Origin: Paenilisteria riparia FSL S10-1204
Lineage (GTDB): Bacteria; Bacillota; Bacilli; Lactobacillales; Listeriaceae
DNA length: 39,848 nucleotides
Reading direction: 5' to 3'
Assembly (NCBI RefSeq): GCF_000525995.1
Contig: NZ_AODL01000041.1
Location: 1 to 39,848, forward strand
Shown: positions 24,293-32,754 of the stretch, one piece after another
Layout of the letters: each line of letters begins with the position of its first letter
Numbering within the stretch: position 1 is the first letter of the stretch
Program-made: the position numbers and the translations under genes
Notes under the pieces: model-generated
Database searches by the model: none
What the model saw: the letters and a program-made list of their open reading frames with translations, nothing else
What the model was told of the DNA's origin: nothing

Positions 24293-25354
24293 ATGCTTTC
24301 CGTTATTTTAACCTGTTTCCTCACCTCGTTGCTACTAACTCCTGTGGTGAGGAAAATAGTACTTAGATTTGATATAACAGATAAACCAGATAAACGAAGA
24401 ATTAACGTAGTTCCAATACCTAGCCTAGGCGGGGTCGCTATTTTTATTGCGTTCTTGATTGGGATTTTCTCATTACCAATTGATAAAACGCTAATGTGGC
24501 CGCTTGTTATCGGGGCGTCTGTTGTTGTATTGACGGGGATATTGGATGATATATTTGAGCTACAAGCGCGTTACAAGATGCTTGGTCAAGTGATTGCTGC
24601 TGGAATCATTGTTTTCTGGGGCGGTATTAATATTACCTTTATTAACTTGCCGTTTGGTGGTGAAATCCACTTTGGTATTCTTTCTATTCCGCTTACAATT
24701 ATTTGGATTGTGGCGATTTCAAATGCAATTAACCTGATTGATGGACTAGACGGTTTGGCTGCTGGTGTATCAACAATCGCACTTTTAACTATCATGGGAA
24801 TGGCTTTTGTAATGGGAGATCCGCTTGTTATTATGATTACGGCTGTGCTGGCCGCTTCAACGCTTGGTTTTTTACCATACAACTTCTACCCCGCCAAAAT
24901 TTTCATGGGTGATACTGGAGCATTGTTTCTCGGTTATATTATCGCGATTCTGTCGTTGATGGGCTTCAAAAATGTGACATTTATTTCGTTGATTGTGCCC
25001 GTACTTATTCTTGGTGTGCCAATTTTTGATACGATTTTAGCAATTATTCGCCGAGTTGTTCACCGGACACCGATTGCAATGGCGGATAAGTCGCATTTGC
25101 ATCATAGTTTGATGAAACTTGGATTTACACATCGGCAGACGGTTATTTTGATTTATGGTATTTCGATGTTATTTTCATTATTTGCACTTATTTTTACGAT
25201 GTCGACGTTCTGGGGATCGTTCTTGCTTATTTTCATTTTACTAATTGTGGTCGAGTTTTTCGTCGAGGTATTAGGATTGGTGAGTCAGAACTACAGACCG
25301 GTGATGCGTTTGTTACGGATGGAACGTGTGGAGCATGAAGAGGAACAAGAATAG
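24293..25354 (+). CDS. tagO: TagO/WecA-like undecaprenyl-phosphate GlcNAc-1-phosphate transferase
   Basis: Polytopic membrane enzyme moving GlcNAc-1-phosphate onto undecaprenyl phosphate, the first step of wall teichoic acid and related polymers. About 353 residues with some eleven membrane helices. Family motifs are DKPDKRRINVVPIPSLGG, the Mg-binding GILDDIFEL, NAINLIDGLDGLAAG, FMGDTGALFLGY, and the cytoplasmic His-rich DKSHLHHSLM. The start is set at ATG 24293 (or TTG 24290), after AAAGGGG, because the protein then opens with a helix as in B. subtilis TagO. ATG 24242 lacks a good site. Listeria has two such genes; this place fits the lmo0959 type. Confidence 0.88.
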   Translation: MLSVILTCFLTSLLLTPVVRKIVLRFDITDKPDKRRINVVPIPSLGGVAIFIAFLIGIFSLPIDKTLMWPLVIGASVVVLTGILDDIFELQARYKMLGQVIAAGIIVFWGGINITFINLPFGGEIHFGILSIPLTIIWIVAISNAINLIDGLDGLAAGVSTIALLTIMGMAFVMGDPLVIMITAVLAASTLGFLPYNFYPAKIFMGDTGALFLGYIIAILSLMGFKNVTFISLIVPVLILGVPIFDTILAIIRRVVHRTPIAMADKSHLHHSLMKLGFTHRQTVILIYGISMLFSLFALIFTMSTFWGSFLLIFILLIVVEFFVEVLGLVSQNYRPVMRLLRMERVEHEEEQE

Positions 25355-25364
25355 TTTGAGAAGG

Positions 25365-25397
25365 AGAGCCTGTCTTAGTGGACGGGTTCTTTTTTGC
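25365..25397 (+). terminator. terminator after the TagO-like gene
   Basis: GAGCCTGTC pairs with GGACGGGTTC (G-U pairs allowed), and a T6 run follows at once. Confidence 0.7.
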
Positions 25398-25465
25398 TCT
25401 TGATGGCTTGGTACTTCTGTGTTAATCTATTCAAGTAGGTTAAACAGATCAAAGGAGAGATTAAC

Positions 25466-26374
25466 ATGAATATTATTGCCACGGCAGAGTCAGTTATGCA
25501 AGCTGAATCGTTGCTAGGCGCGGGGGTAGACACATTATATGTTGGAGGTAGTCGATTTGGACTGCGCATGCCGCAATCACTTTCGCTTGCCGATATACGT
25601 GAAATTACTAACAAAGCGCATGGGGCAGGGAAAAAGGTGCTCGTTGCAGTGAACGCCTTAATGCATAATGAACATTTGAAGGATTTACCTGATTATTTAC
25701 GTGAATTAGCTAACATGAAAGTGGATGCGGTCACGGTTGGAGATCCTGGTGTTGTTTTTATGTTGCACGAAATGGAGCTGGATTTGCCGTTTATTTATGA
25801 CGCGCAAACATTTGTGACAAGTGCAGAACAAGTGGATTTTTGGGTGAAACAAGGGGCTGTTGGGGCAGTGATGGCGCGGGAGCTAACGTTAATTGAGCTT
25901 GAAGCGATTACGGCGAAAATGGATGTGCCGATTGAGGTGCAGGTGTATGGACCAACATGTATTCACCAATCGAAGCGGAAACTAGTGACGAATTATCACA
26001 ATATCGTGGAAATTAAAGATGATACATCGAAGGAACGTGGGCTCTATTTACGTGAACCAAACGATGCGGAAAGCCAGTTACCGATTTATGAAGATGAGAA
26101 TGGGACGCATATTTTTTCAACAGAAGATTTGTCGTTGATGCCGTATTTGGAAAGAGTTTACCGTGCGGGGCTTAGAACGTGGAAGCTGGACGGTGTTTTA
26201 TTGCCGGGTGAGGATTTTGTCGCGATTGCTGCGCTGTTTGTGAAGGCAAAAGAAGCGCTTGAAGCAGGCGAGTTTGTCGCGGAAACTTTTGTGAATAAGT
26301 TGGCACAATTACAACCAGCCACGCGTGTACTTGGAACAGGATTCTTTTTGAAACAACCAGATGAAGTGAAATAG
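25466..26374 (+). CDS. peptidase U32 family protein (TrhP1/YrrN-like)
   Basis: Protein of 302 residues with a TIM-barrel U32 domain. It begins IIATAESVMQAESLLGAGVDTLYVGG, followed by the conserved substrate-side segment EVQVYGPTCIHQSKRKL and GLYLREP. Members once called collagenase-like proteases are now tied to tRNA hydroxylation: in B. subtilis the adjacent pair YrrN/YrrO (TrhP1/TrhP2) makes 5-hydroxyuridine at the wobble base. Size and pairing with the longer gene downstream fit that pair. The Cys set of the longer paralogue is reduced here. AAAGGAGAG precedes the ATG; 13 bp separate it from the next gene. Confidence 0.78.
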   Translation: MNIIATAESVMQAESLLGAGVDTLYVGGSRFGLRMPQSLSLADIREITNKAHGAGKKVLVAVNALMHNEHLKDLPDYLRELANMKVDAVTVGDPGVVFMLHEMELDLPFIYDAQTFVTSAEQVDFWVKQGAVGAVMARELTLIELEAITAKMDVPIEVQVYGPTCIHQSKRKLVTNYHNIVEIKDDTSKERGLYLREPNDAESQLPIYEDENGTHIFSTEDLSLMPYLERVYRAGLRTWKLDGVLLPGEDFVAIAALFVKAKEALEAGEFVAETFVNKLAQLQPATRVLGTGFFLKQPDEVK

Positions 26375-26387
26375 GAGGGCATAATCG

Positions 26388-27647
26388 ATGAGAAGAATAT
26401 TGAAAAAACCAGAAGTTCTAGCACCAGCAGGGAATCTTGAGAAATTAAAAATTGCAATTCGCTATGGCGCGGATGCTGTCTATATTGGTGGGCAAGCTTT
26501 CGGGCTTCGTTCGCGTGCGGGGAATTTTTCGTATGAGGAGATGCAAGAAGGTGTGGCGTTTGCACATGAACGTGATGCCAAAGTATATGTGGCAGCGAAT
26601 ATGGTGGCGCATGATGGTGATACGGAAGGCGCGGGTGAGTTTTTTCGGACGTTGCGTGATATCGGGATTGATGCGGTAATCGTTTCGGACCCAGCGTTGA
26701 TTAGTATTTGTTTTGCGGATGCGCCGGGGCTTCCTGTGCATTTATCGACGCAAGCTTCGGCAACAAACTACAAGACATTGGAATTTTGGAAACAGCAAGG
26801 TTTGGAGCGCGTTGTTTTGGCGCGTGAGGTGAGCATGAGCGAGATTCAGGAAATTGGCCAAAATACAGATGTTGAGATGGAGGCTTTCATCCATGGCGCG
26901 ATGTGTATTTCATATTCTGGTCGTTGCACGTTGTCTAATCATATGGCGAATCGTGACGCGAATCGTGGTGGCTGTGCACAAAGCTGTCGTTGGAAATATG
27001 ACCTTTTCGAAATGGATAACGGCTTACCAAGAAATATTGTGGATGAGGATGAAGAGCCGTTTTCGATGAGTGCGGTTGATCTTTCGATGATTCGCTACAT
27101 CCCTGATATGGTTGAAGCAGGCGTGGATAGTTTGAAAATTGAGGGCCGGATGAAGTCGATTCACTATGTTTCGACGGTGGCTAGTGTGTATCGGAAAGTT
27201 GTCGATGCTTACTGCGAAGACCCTGATAATTTTGTATTCGATCCTGCGTGGGAAGAAGAGCTTTGGAAAGTAGCGCAGCGCGAGTTGTCAACGGGATTCT
27301 TTTACCAAGAGCCAACGGAAGACGAGCAACTATTCGGCAAAACGCGTAAGATTCCACAATACGCTTTCGCGGCGCAAGTGTTGGACTATAATCCAGAAAC
27401 GAAAATCGCGACGTTGCAACAACGTAATAATTTTGGTGTAGGCGAGGAAATCGAATTTTACGGTCCAGGGGAGGTTGGCTTTAAGCAAGTCGTGACAGAG
27501 CTTTGGAATGAATTTGATGAACCGATTGATCGTGCACCAAATGCAATGATGACGGTTAAAATGGCCGTGGATCACCCAGTCGCTGAATTTTATTTTATGC
27601 GCAAGAAAAAAGTAGAGCGTGTACGTACAAAAGTAAAAAATAGATAA
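26388..27647 (+). CDS. peptidase U32 family protein (TrhP2/YrrO-like)
   Basis: Longer partner of 419 residues. It opens KPEVLAPAGNLEKLKIAIRYGADAVYIGGQ. The U32 signature EAFIHGAMCISYSGRC is followed by ANRGGCAQSCRW, a Cys set that binds an iron-sulphur cluster in studied relatives. SLKIEGRMKS closes the barrel, and a beta-barrel-like C-terminal domain (about 330-415) follows. By analogy with YrrO it should take part in prephenate-dependent tRNA uridine hydroxylation; this is inferred from family and pairing. The ribosome site AGGAGGG is strong. Confidence 0.82.
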   Translation: MRRILKKPEVLAPAGNLEKLKIAIRYGADAVYIGGQAFGLRSRAGNFSYEEMQEGVAFAHERDAKVYVAANMVAHDGDTEGAGEFFRTLRDIGIDAVIVSDPALISICFADAPGLPVHLSTQASATNYKTLEFWKQQGLERVVLAREVSMSEIQEIGQNTDVEMEAFIHGAMCISYSGRCTLSNHMANRDANRGGCAQSCRWKYDLFEMDNGLPRNIVDEDEEPFSMSAVDLSMIRYIPDMVEAGVDSLKIEGRMKSIHYVSTVASVYRKVVDAYCEDPDNFVFDPAWEEELWKVAQRELSTGFFYQEPTEDEQLFGKTRKIPQYAFAAQVLDYNPETKIATLQQRNNFGVGEEIEFYGPGEVGFKQVVTELWNEFDEPIDRAPNAMMTVKMAVDHPVAEFYFMRKKKVERVRTKVKNR

Positions 27648-27652
27648 AATAT

Positions 27653-27697
27653 AAAACCAGAGATTGCCTTTCGGAATAGGAGGTTATCTCTGGTTTA
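27653..27697 (+). terminator. hairpin terminator after the U32 pair
   Basis: AAACCAGAGAT and ATCTCTGGTTT pair perfectly over 11 bp with an inner CCT/AGG. The T tail is weak (GTTTATTC). Confidence 0.6.
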
Positions 27698-27714
27698 TTC
27701 GGGCTTGCGAATGA

Positions 27715-27743
27715 TTGTGATTAGGTAGGAAGACTGGTATAAT
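27715..27743 (+). promoter_or_regulatory. lemA-htpX promoter
   Basis: TTGTGA (27715-27720), 17 bp, then TATAAT (27738-27743) preceded by TGG, an extended -10. Confidence 0.7.
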
Positions 27744-27774
27744 AGTATCAAATGAGAAAAGGAGTTGTTTGAAC

Positions 27775-28332
27775 ATGATAGGATGGATTATTGCTATCGC
27801 GGTTGTGGTCATACTTGTCTTAATTTATTTTGGCATGTATAACAGCCTTGTAAAATATCGTAACAGAGTAGAGGAAACTTGGGCGCAAATCGATGTGCAA
27901 CTGAAACGTCGCTTTGACTTGATTCCGAACTTAATTGAAACGGTAAAAGGCTATGCATCACACGAAAAAGAAACATTAGCGAAAGTCGTTGAAGCGCGTA
28001 ACATGATGACACAAGCTCCAGCAGACGGACGCAATCAACAAATGGAAGCTGACAACATGCTAACAGGTGCGCTAAAATCTGTTTTTGCACTTGGAGAAGC
28101 TTACCCAGATTTAAAAGCAAATACATCATTTATCGAATTGCAACACGAACTAGCAACAACGGAGAACAAAGTGGCTTATTCACGCCAACTGTACAATACA
28201 ACAGTCATGACATACAACACAAAGATTGAATCAGTACCTTCTAACATCGTTGCCAAGATGGGCGGTTTCACAAAACGCGACATGCTTGCAACACCAGAAG
28301 AAGAAAAAGTAGTTCCAAAAGTTCAATTCTAA
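27775..28332 (+). CDS. lemA: LemA family membrane protein
   Basis: Protein of about 185 residues with an N-terminal membrane helix (about 2-22) and a long helical outer or cytoplasmic bundle. The family core YNSLVKYRNRVEETWAQIDVQLKRR, the DLIPNLIETVKGYASHE segment, and the late AYSRQLYNTTVMTYNT are conserved. ATG 27775 fits AAGGAG better than TTG 27769. It is followed 23 bp later by htpX, a pairing conserved across many bacteria, and may assist that membrane protease. Its exact function is not known. Confidence 0.9.
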   Translation: MIGWIIAIAVVVILVLIYFGMYNSLVKYRNRVEETWAQIDVQLKRRFDLIPNLIETVKGYASHEKETLAKVVEARNMMTQAPADGRNQQMEADNMLTGALKSVFALGEAYPDLKANTSFIELQHELATTENKVAYSRQLYNTTVMTYNTKIESVPSNIVAKMGGFTKRDMLATPEEEKVVPKVQF

Positions 28333-28355
28333 AACACTGAAAGGAAGAATGCGCC

Positions 28356-29261
28356 ATGTTATTTGAACAAATAGCGGCAAATAAGCGTAAGACAGTGTTC
28401 ATTGTTTTAGGATTCTTCATTTTTGTGATGTTGGTTGGTTGCGCGATTGGGATTTTAGTTTATAACAATTACTTGAACGGCTTAATTATGGCCGCAGTCA
28501 TTGGCGCGATTTACATTGCAATCATGATTTTTTCGAGTTCGAGAGTTGTTATGGCGATGAATCGTGCGCAAGAAATCACATCTAAAGATCAGGAGCCAGT
28601 GCTTTGGGACACGGTGGAAAGCATGGCGATGGTAGCTGGTGTTCCGATGCCGAAAGTATATATCGTAGAAGATGACAGCCCAAACGCTTTTGCCACGGGA
28701 ATCTCTCCTGAAAAAGGTGCCGTTGCCGTGACACGTGGTTTGCTAAACAAGTTAGAGCGTTATGAGCTAGAAGGCGTTATCGCGCATGAAGTGGCACATA
28801 TTCGGAATTATGATATTCGCCTTTCAACAATTGCGATTGCCTTGGTTGCCGTAGTTGCGATTCTGTCTGATTTAGCGATGCGAATGCTTTTTTGGGGTAG
28901 TATTACAGGTGGGAATAACAATAGGAAGAGCAATGATAACAATAACGGTGGTGCGCAAGCTATCATTTATATTATCGCATTAGTTTTTGTTATTTTGGCA
29001 CCAATTATTGCTACTGCGATTCAATTTGCGCTCAGCCGAAACCGTGAATACTTGGCGGATGCAACAGCGATTGAATTGACGCGTAACCCACAAGGCTTAG
29101 CAGATGCACTTCGAAAAATTGGCGGCGATACAACGAAGATGAAACAACCAAGCGCTGCGTCCGAATCAATCTACTTTACTACACCATCTAAAGGTGAGAA
29201 AAAGAAGAAAAGAAAAAGCGGGCCTGTTCGATTCCCATCCACCAATTTCAAGTCGAATTGA
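28356..29261 (+). CDS. htpX: HtpX membrane zinc metalloprotease
   Basis: Membrane protease of 301 residues for quality control of membrane proteins. Two N-terminal helices (about 15-60) are followed by the zinc site HEVAH (His144, Glu145, His148) and two more helices. The third ligand Glu sits in NREYLADATA, the M48 pattern. The Asn-rich insert GGNNNRKSNDNNNGG separates helices three and four. The C-terminus is basic (GEKKKKRKSG). It is cotranscribed with lemA. Confidence 0.93.
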   Translation: MLFEQIAANKRKTVFIVLGFFIFVMLVGCAIGILVYNNYLNGLIMAAVIGAIYIAIMIFSSSRVVMAMNRAQEITSKDQEPVLWDTVESMAMVAGVPMPKVYIVEDDSPNAFATGISPEKGAVAVTRGLLNKLERYELEGVIAHEVAHIRNYDIRLSTIAIALVAVVAILSDLAMRMLFWGSITGGNNNRKSNDNNNGGAQAIIYIIALVFVILAPIIATAIQFALSRNREYLADATAIELTRNPQGLADALRKIGGDTTKMKQPSAASESIYFTTPSKGEKKKKRKSGPVRFPSTNFKSN

Positions 29262-29293
29262 GCGCTTGGAACATATGTAAACACTGAATAAAA

Positions 29294-29346
29294 AGACATG
29301 TACCTCCTAAAAAACTAGTGAAGCTAGTGATTTAGGAGGTACATTT
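29294..29346. terminator. strong bidirectional terminator
   Basis: ATGTACCTCCTAAA pairs with TTTAGGAGGTACAT, with an inner ACTAGTG/GCTAGTG region, and T-rich sequence follows on the plus strand. It separates htpX from the convergent ATPase gene. Confidence 0.85.
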
Positions 29347-29352
29347 TTGTAG

Positions 29353-31186
29353 TTAGCGCAATAATCGCAAGCCATTAAGGATAACTAAAATTGTGCTACC
29401 TTCGTGACCTATAACGCCAAACGGTAAATTGATAAGTTGAAAAAAATTTGAAAGTATTAAAAGAAAAATAACACACAATGAAAAAATAATATTTTGCCAT
29501 GTTATTCGATGTAGTCTTTTGGAGAGTTTTACAACGAAAGCAAGTTTGGATAAATCGTTCTTCATCAAGATAACATCCGCGGTTTCGATTGCGACATCTG
29601 TTCCTTCACCCATAGCAATGCCAACATCTGCATTAGCCAAGGCAGGGGCATCATTAATTCCATCACCAAGCATAGCAACAGCACCATATTTTTTTTTGTA
29701 AGGTCAGAATATGATCTACTTTATTTTCAGGCAAACAGTCAGCGATAACCGTATCTATACCTAATTCTTCTGCTATTGCATCCGCGGTTTGTTTAGAATC
29801 GCCAGTAATCATGATTGTCTGTATTCCCATATGATGGAGCTCATCAATTGTTGTTCTAGCAGCGGTTTGAGGAATATCTTTTAGAGCAAACAAACCGACA
29901 ACTTCTTGGTCACATGACACGAAGACAAGTGTCTTTCCCTGATTGCTTAGTACTGGGTTATGTTCTTCTAAAAATCGCATCGCGGCGGTTTTTCCTACGA
30001 AATCAGCTTTTCCGATGCGCCATTCTTGCTTGCGATACTGTGATTTTACACCGTAACCTGGGACGTTTATAACATCAATATCAGGTAGTAGTTTGGCATC
30101 TAGGGCTTTTACAATGCTTTGTGCGAGCGGATGTGTCGATTGGTTTTCCATCGTTGCGATAATGGCAGGATCAATCGTTTTATCTAACGTAATGTCTGTC
30201 ACACTCGGTTTTCCTTGTGTCAATGTACCTGTTTTGTCAAAAGCGATAGCGGGAATACTTTGCAGACGTTCTAAATAAATACCACCTTTAAAAAGAACAC
30301 CATTCCTAGCACCGTTAGAAATAGCTGCCAATGTTGCAGGCGTTACACTAGCTACTAGGGCGCAAGGAGAGGCAACAACGAGAAGTACCATTGCGCGGTA
30401 AAATGTCTCTGTCCAGTCCCACCCAAATACAAAATGCGGTAAAAACAACATGATACCAACAAATAAAAGTACAATTTTCACATAGGTATCTTCAAATTTT
30501 TCGATAAATCGTGCGGTCATAGATGGTTTTTCTTGCGCTTGCTGTACTAGCTGTATAATCTTATGAAACAATGTGTTTTCAGCTGTTTGTGTCACTTTTA
30601 TTGTTAGGGCACCGTTTAAATTGGCTGTTCCGGCATAGACGGTATCTAAGGCTTGCTTTTCAATCGGTATAGGTTCACCAGAAATAGCCGATTCGTCGAT
30701 GTTTGAAGTGCCAGACACAATTTCACCATCAATAGGAATCGTATCACCGGGCCTTACTAGTAATAAATCTCCAGGTTGTAGTGACTCGACAGAAACTTCT
30801 TCTACCGTATTATCAGCATGGCGTAAAAATGCTGTAACGGGCTGTATCTCCAACAAATTCGTAATTTCACGCTTACTTTTGTTTGTTGTGTATGTTTCCA
30901 ATGCTCCGCTCAATGAAAAAATAAAAATAAGAATAGCGCCTTCTAGCCAATAGCCAATAATAGAAGCACCAATAGCCGCGAGAATCATGAGCAATTCCAC
31001 ATTTAATTTATGCGTCTGCCATGTGCTTAAAATACCTTCTCGAGCTTTCGCAAAACCGCCAATAATAAAAGCGCTAATAAAGATAATCGACGTCATATTA
31101 GTCACAGGAAGCATCCAGCCAATTAAAATAAGAAAGCCGCTGACACAAGCTGCCAGTAATTCAATATTCCGTTTAACAAATTGCAT
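29353..31186 (-). pseudogene. frvA: P1B-4 type metal-exporting ATPase, frameshift in an A9 run
   Basis: Heavy-metal P-type ATPase of the PfeT/ZosA/FrvA group, which export Fe(II) and related ions. The N-terminal metal-binding domain is absent, as in this group. The first frame (31186 to 29663) holds the membrane motif SPCALVAS, the phosphorylation site DKTGTLTQGKP, the ATP-binding HP in THPLAQS, and MITGDSKQT. It leaves frame at a minus-strand A9 run (29689-29697). The second frame gives [10 protein letters not shown] and the HEGST motif of the last helix, diagnostic of P1B-4. One A less restores about 611 residues. Fur-like boxes lie upstream. Base-call error, slippage rescue or true loss are all possible. 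Confidence 0.82.
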
Positions 31187-31209
31187 GTTGCAGTCACCAC
31201 TTTCTTAAA

Positions 31210-31224
31210 TGATAATTATTATCT
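31210..31224. promoter_or_regulatory. Fur box 1, proximal to the ATPase gene
   Basis: TGATAATTATTATCT agrees at 14 of 15 bases with the Fur 7-1-7 site TGATAATnATTATCA. It lies 24 bp before the ATPase start. PerR and Zur sites are related; the G and C positions favour Fur. Confidence 0.6.
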
Positions 31225-31334
31225 TTACTAAAAAATAAAAATCATCTATCAATGCCTTGCTTAGTTAAGATTTATTGTAACTTCTTTTAAGCATAAAATC
31301 AACTTAATTGAGAAAATTAATATCTAATTGAGAA

Positions 31335-31349
31335 TAATAATTATTATCA
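31335..31349. promoter_or_regulatory. Fur box 2, between the ATPase gene and the sRNA candidate
   Basis: TAATAATTATTATCA agrees at 14 of 15 bases with the same 7-1-7 palindrome. It lies 110 bp above box 1 and 14 bp beyond the U tract of the sRNA terminator. Confidence 0.55.
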
Positions 31350-31362
31350 AGTCCAAAGCAAT

Positions 31363-31475
31363 AAAAAAAACGACCAGCTACAGGGGAATAGCTGGTCGAA
31401 AAAAAGGAGTTTGTTAAGGGACAGCACAATTAGAAAAAAGGGGGAGAAAACTAATTGCAGTCCTTGCTTTACATT
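31363..31475 (-). ncRNA. candidate LhrC-like small RNA
   Basis: A minus-strand unit of about 110 nt lies between a promoter and a strong terminator, with no reading frame. Stem A pairs CAATTAG with CTAATTG (31427-31433/31451-31457) around a loop with UCUCCCCC. A single-stranded stretch carries GUCCCUU (near 31418). The terminator stem CGACCAGCT/AGCTGGTCG (31371-31379/31390-31398) has AUUCCCCUGU in its loop and U8 after it. Three exposed UCCC motifs in these three positions, and a length near 111-114 nt, are the known plan of the Listeria LhrC1-5/Rli22/Rli33-1 family. Those pair with Shine-Dalgarno regions of mRNAs for surface and uptake proteins under envelope or haem stress. Confidence 0.65.
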
Positions 31476-31479
31476 CTCT

Positions 31480-31507
31480 ATAATAAAGCATGTGGATGAA
31501 ATCCCAA
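31480..31507 (-). promoter_or_regulatory. promoter of the sRNA candidate, with TTTCAT repeats
   Basis: Minus-strand TTGGGA (31502-31507) and TATTAT (31480-31485) are 16 bp apart. TTTCAT occurs twice on that strand (31496-31501 and 31518-31523), 22 bp apart, a spacing of two helical turns that would suit a response regulator such as LisR; that link is conjecture. Confidence 0.45.
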
Positions 31508-31610
31508 CGTCATTTCAATGAAAGTTCGATTAGAATACACCGTGAAATAATAGGCTCGGGGTGCTCATTTAAGTTTATCAAAGCAAGGTGCCGTGTTTTA
31601 TAGTATGAAA

Positions 31611-31653
31611 AAAATAATCACTATCTGTCCAATTTAGGGAGAGGTAGTGATTA
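31611..31653 (-). terminator. terminator of the yjbH gene
   Basis: AATAATCACTA pairs perfectly with TAGTGATTATT over 11 bp, and on the minus strand it runs into ATTTTTTT. It lies about 20 bp after the yjbH stop. Confidence 0.8.
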
Positions 31654-31672
31654 TTTTCCTGGATACTATATT

Positions 31673-32476
31673 TTATAATGCGACGTATTTCCAAAGGGTT
31701 TGGCCGTCTTTAGAGTCGACCATTGTCACTTTTTGTTGTAGGCGCCATTTCTTCATTTGACGTTCTACTTGTTTCTCAGGCAAAGCATATAAACTAGCTA
31801 TCTCTTTCGTTGTAGAAATCTGGACTTGCTCCATGTACTCCTCGAGTGTTGGCGCTTCTTTGGGTTCTGGGAAATGATTGAGCAACTCGGAAAGGATATG
31901 CACATACACATCATACCGATGTAAACCGCTTATCTTTAGACCCTCATCTTCAATATTTCGATTGAAAAAAACAACGGTTGGATTTTCATTTATCTCCATC
32001 TCATGCGCTACTTTTTGATCACCGATATAGGCACGTTTAGCGAGATTAGATTGCAAGTCGTTCTTGAACTCATTCAAATCAAGGCCAACCATCCGAGCGG
32101 TTTCATAGAGAACCTCGGCTTGTGAAATATCTTTTTCATCGATGAAATGGGATTCTTGTAATTTACGCAAGAAATCAATGCCTTGACGTTTGCCTTGTAA
32201 TTCCGCTGCTTTCACAGCAAGACAGGAAACGTAGGACATGTGAGCCATTTCTGACTGTGGCAGTGTGCAGGAATCTCGCTTTTGCTTGGAAATGACAGTT
32301 TGGAGGTTGTTGTGAAGGACATAGCGCAACTTGAAATAGTTGCCATATTCCATCTGCAACCTTCGAATTGTATGCTCCATATTCCAGCAATCTGTACACG
32401 CTGGGTCAAAAAAAAGATAAATCTCAATAGGCTTACTATTGCAGACCGATTGAAGATATAGATTTTGGTTTATCAT
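31673..32476 (-). CDS. yjbH: YjbH, ClpXP adaptor protein for Spx degradation
   Basis: Cytoplasmic adaptor of 267 residues with a DsbA-like thioredoxin fold. [12 protein letters not shown] holds the CxxC near the N-terminus; cis-Pro lies in [10 protein letters not shown] helical middle and a C-terminal dimer-like tail follow. YjbH presents the stress regulator Spx to ClpXP. ATG 32476 (AGGTGAT upstream) is preferred to GTG 32485. The genes around it (CYTH, TPR, RelQ, NAD kinase, RluD-like) match the B. subtilis yjbH-yjbO neighbourhood, supporting the name. Confidence 0.85.
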   Translation of the reverse strand: MINQNLYLQSVCNSKPIEIYLFFDPACTDCWNMEHTIRRLQMEYGNYFKLRYVLHNNLQTVISKQKRDSCTLPQSEMAHMSYVSCLAVKAAELQGKRQGIDFLRKLQESHFIDEKDISQAEVLYETARMVGLDLNEFKNDLQSNLAKRAYIGDQKVAHEMEINENPTVVFFNRNIEDEGLKISGLHRYDVYVHILSELLNHFPEPKEAPTLEEYMEQVQISTTKEIASLYALPEKQVERQMKKWRLQQKVTMVDSKDGQTLWKYVAL

Positions 32477-32604
32477 TGCTATCACCTGTTTTTTTAGATT
32501 CTAATTCTATTGGAACTAGACAATGTACGGCGTGCATGTATGTATCAATCTGCAATGAAGTTTATCGACTATGCTTACCGCACCATTCATACTACTATAA
32601 CTAT

Positions 32605-32633
32605 ATTTTAGCAGTGGAAACTTAAATTAACAA
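32605..32633 (-). promoter_or_regulatory. yjbH promoter
   Basis: Minus-strand TTGTTA (32628-32633), 17 bp, then TAAAAT (32605-32610) preceded by TGC, an extended -10. The leader would be about 120 nt. Nothing else is seen in the 32477-32754 gap. Confidence 0.55.
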
Positions 32634-32754
32634 ATGATTGCAATCAAAAATCAAAAATTTCCTTACCCAAATTTGACGGAACTGTAACATTTCTTATTAT
32701 TTAGGATGCTGGATAAAAATTTTGAATCCGCAGTCATTGAGTGATAGCAATGTG

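Noticed and set aside
29660..29720. Programmed ribosomal frameshift in the ATPase as on E. coli copA
   Set aside because: An A9 run is present, but the same kind of indel breaks three other genes here, so a special mechanism is not favoured without expression data.
31350..31610. Short peptide genes in the yjbH-ATPase gap
   Set aside because: Only an 11-codon minus-strand frame without a clear ribosome site was found; the structure fits an RNA gene better.
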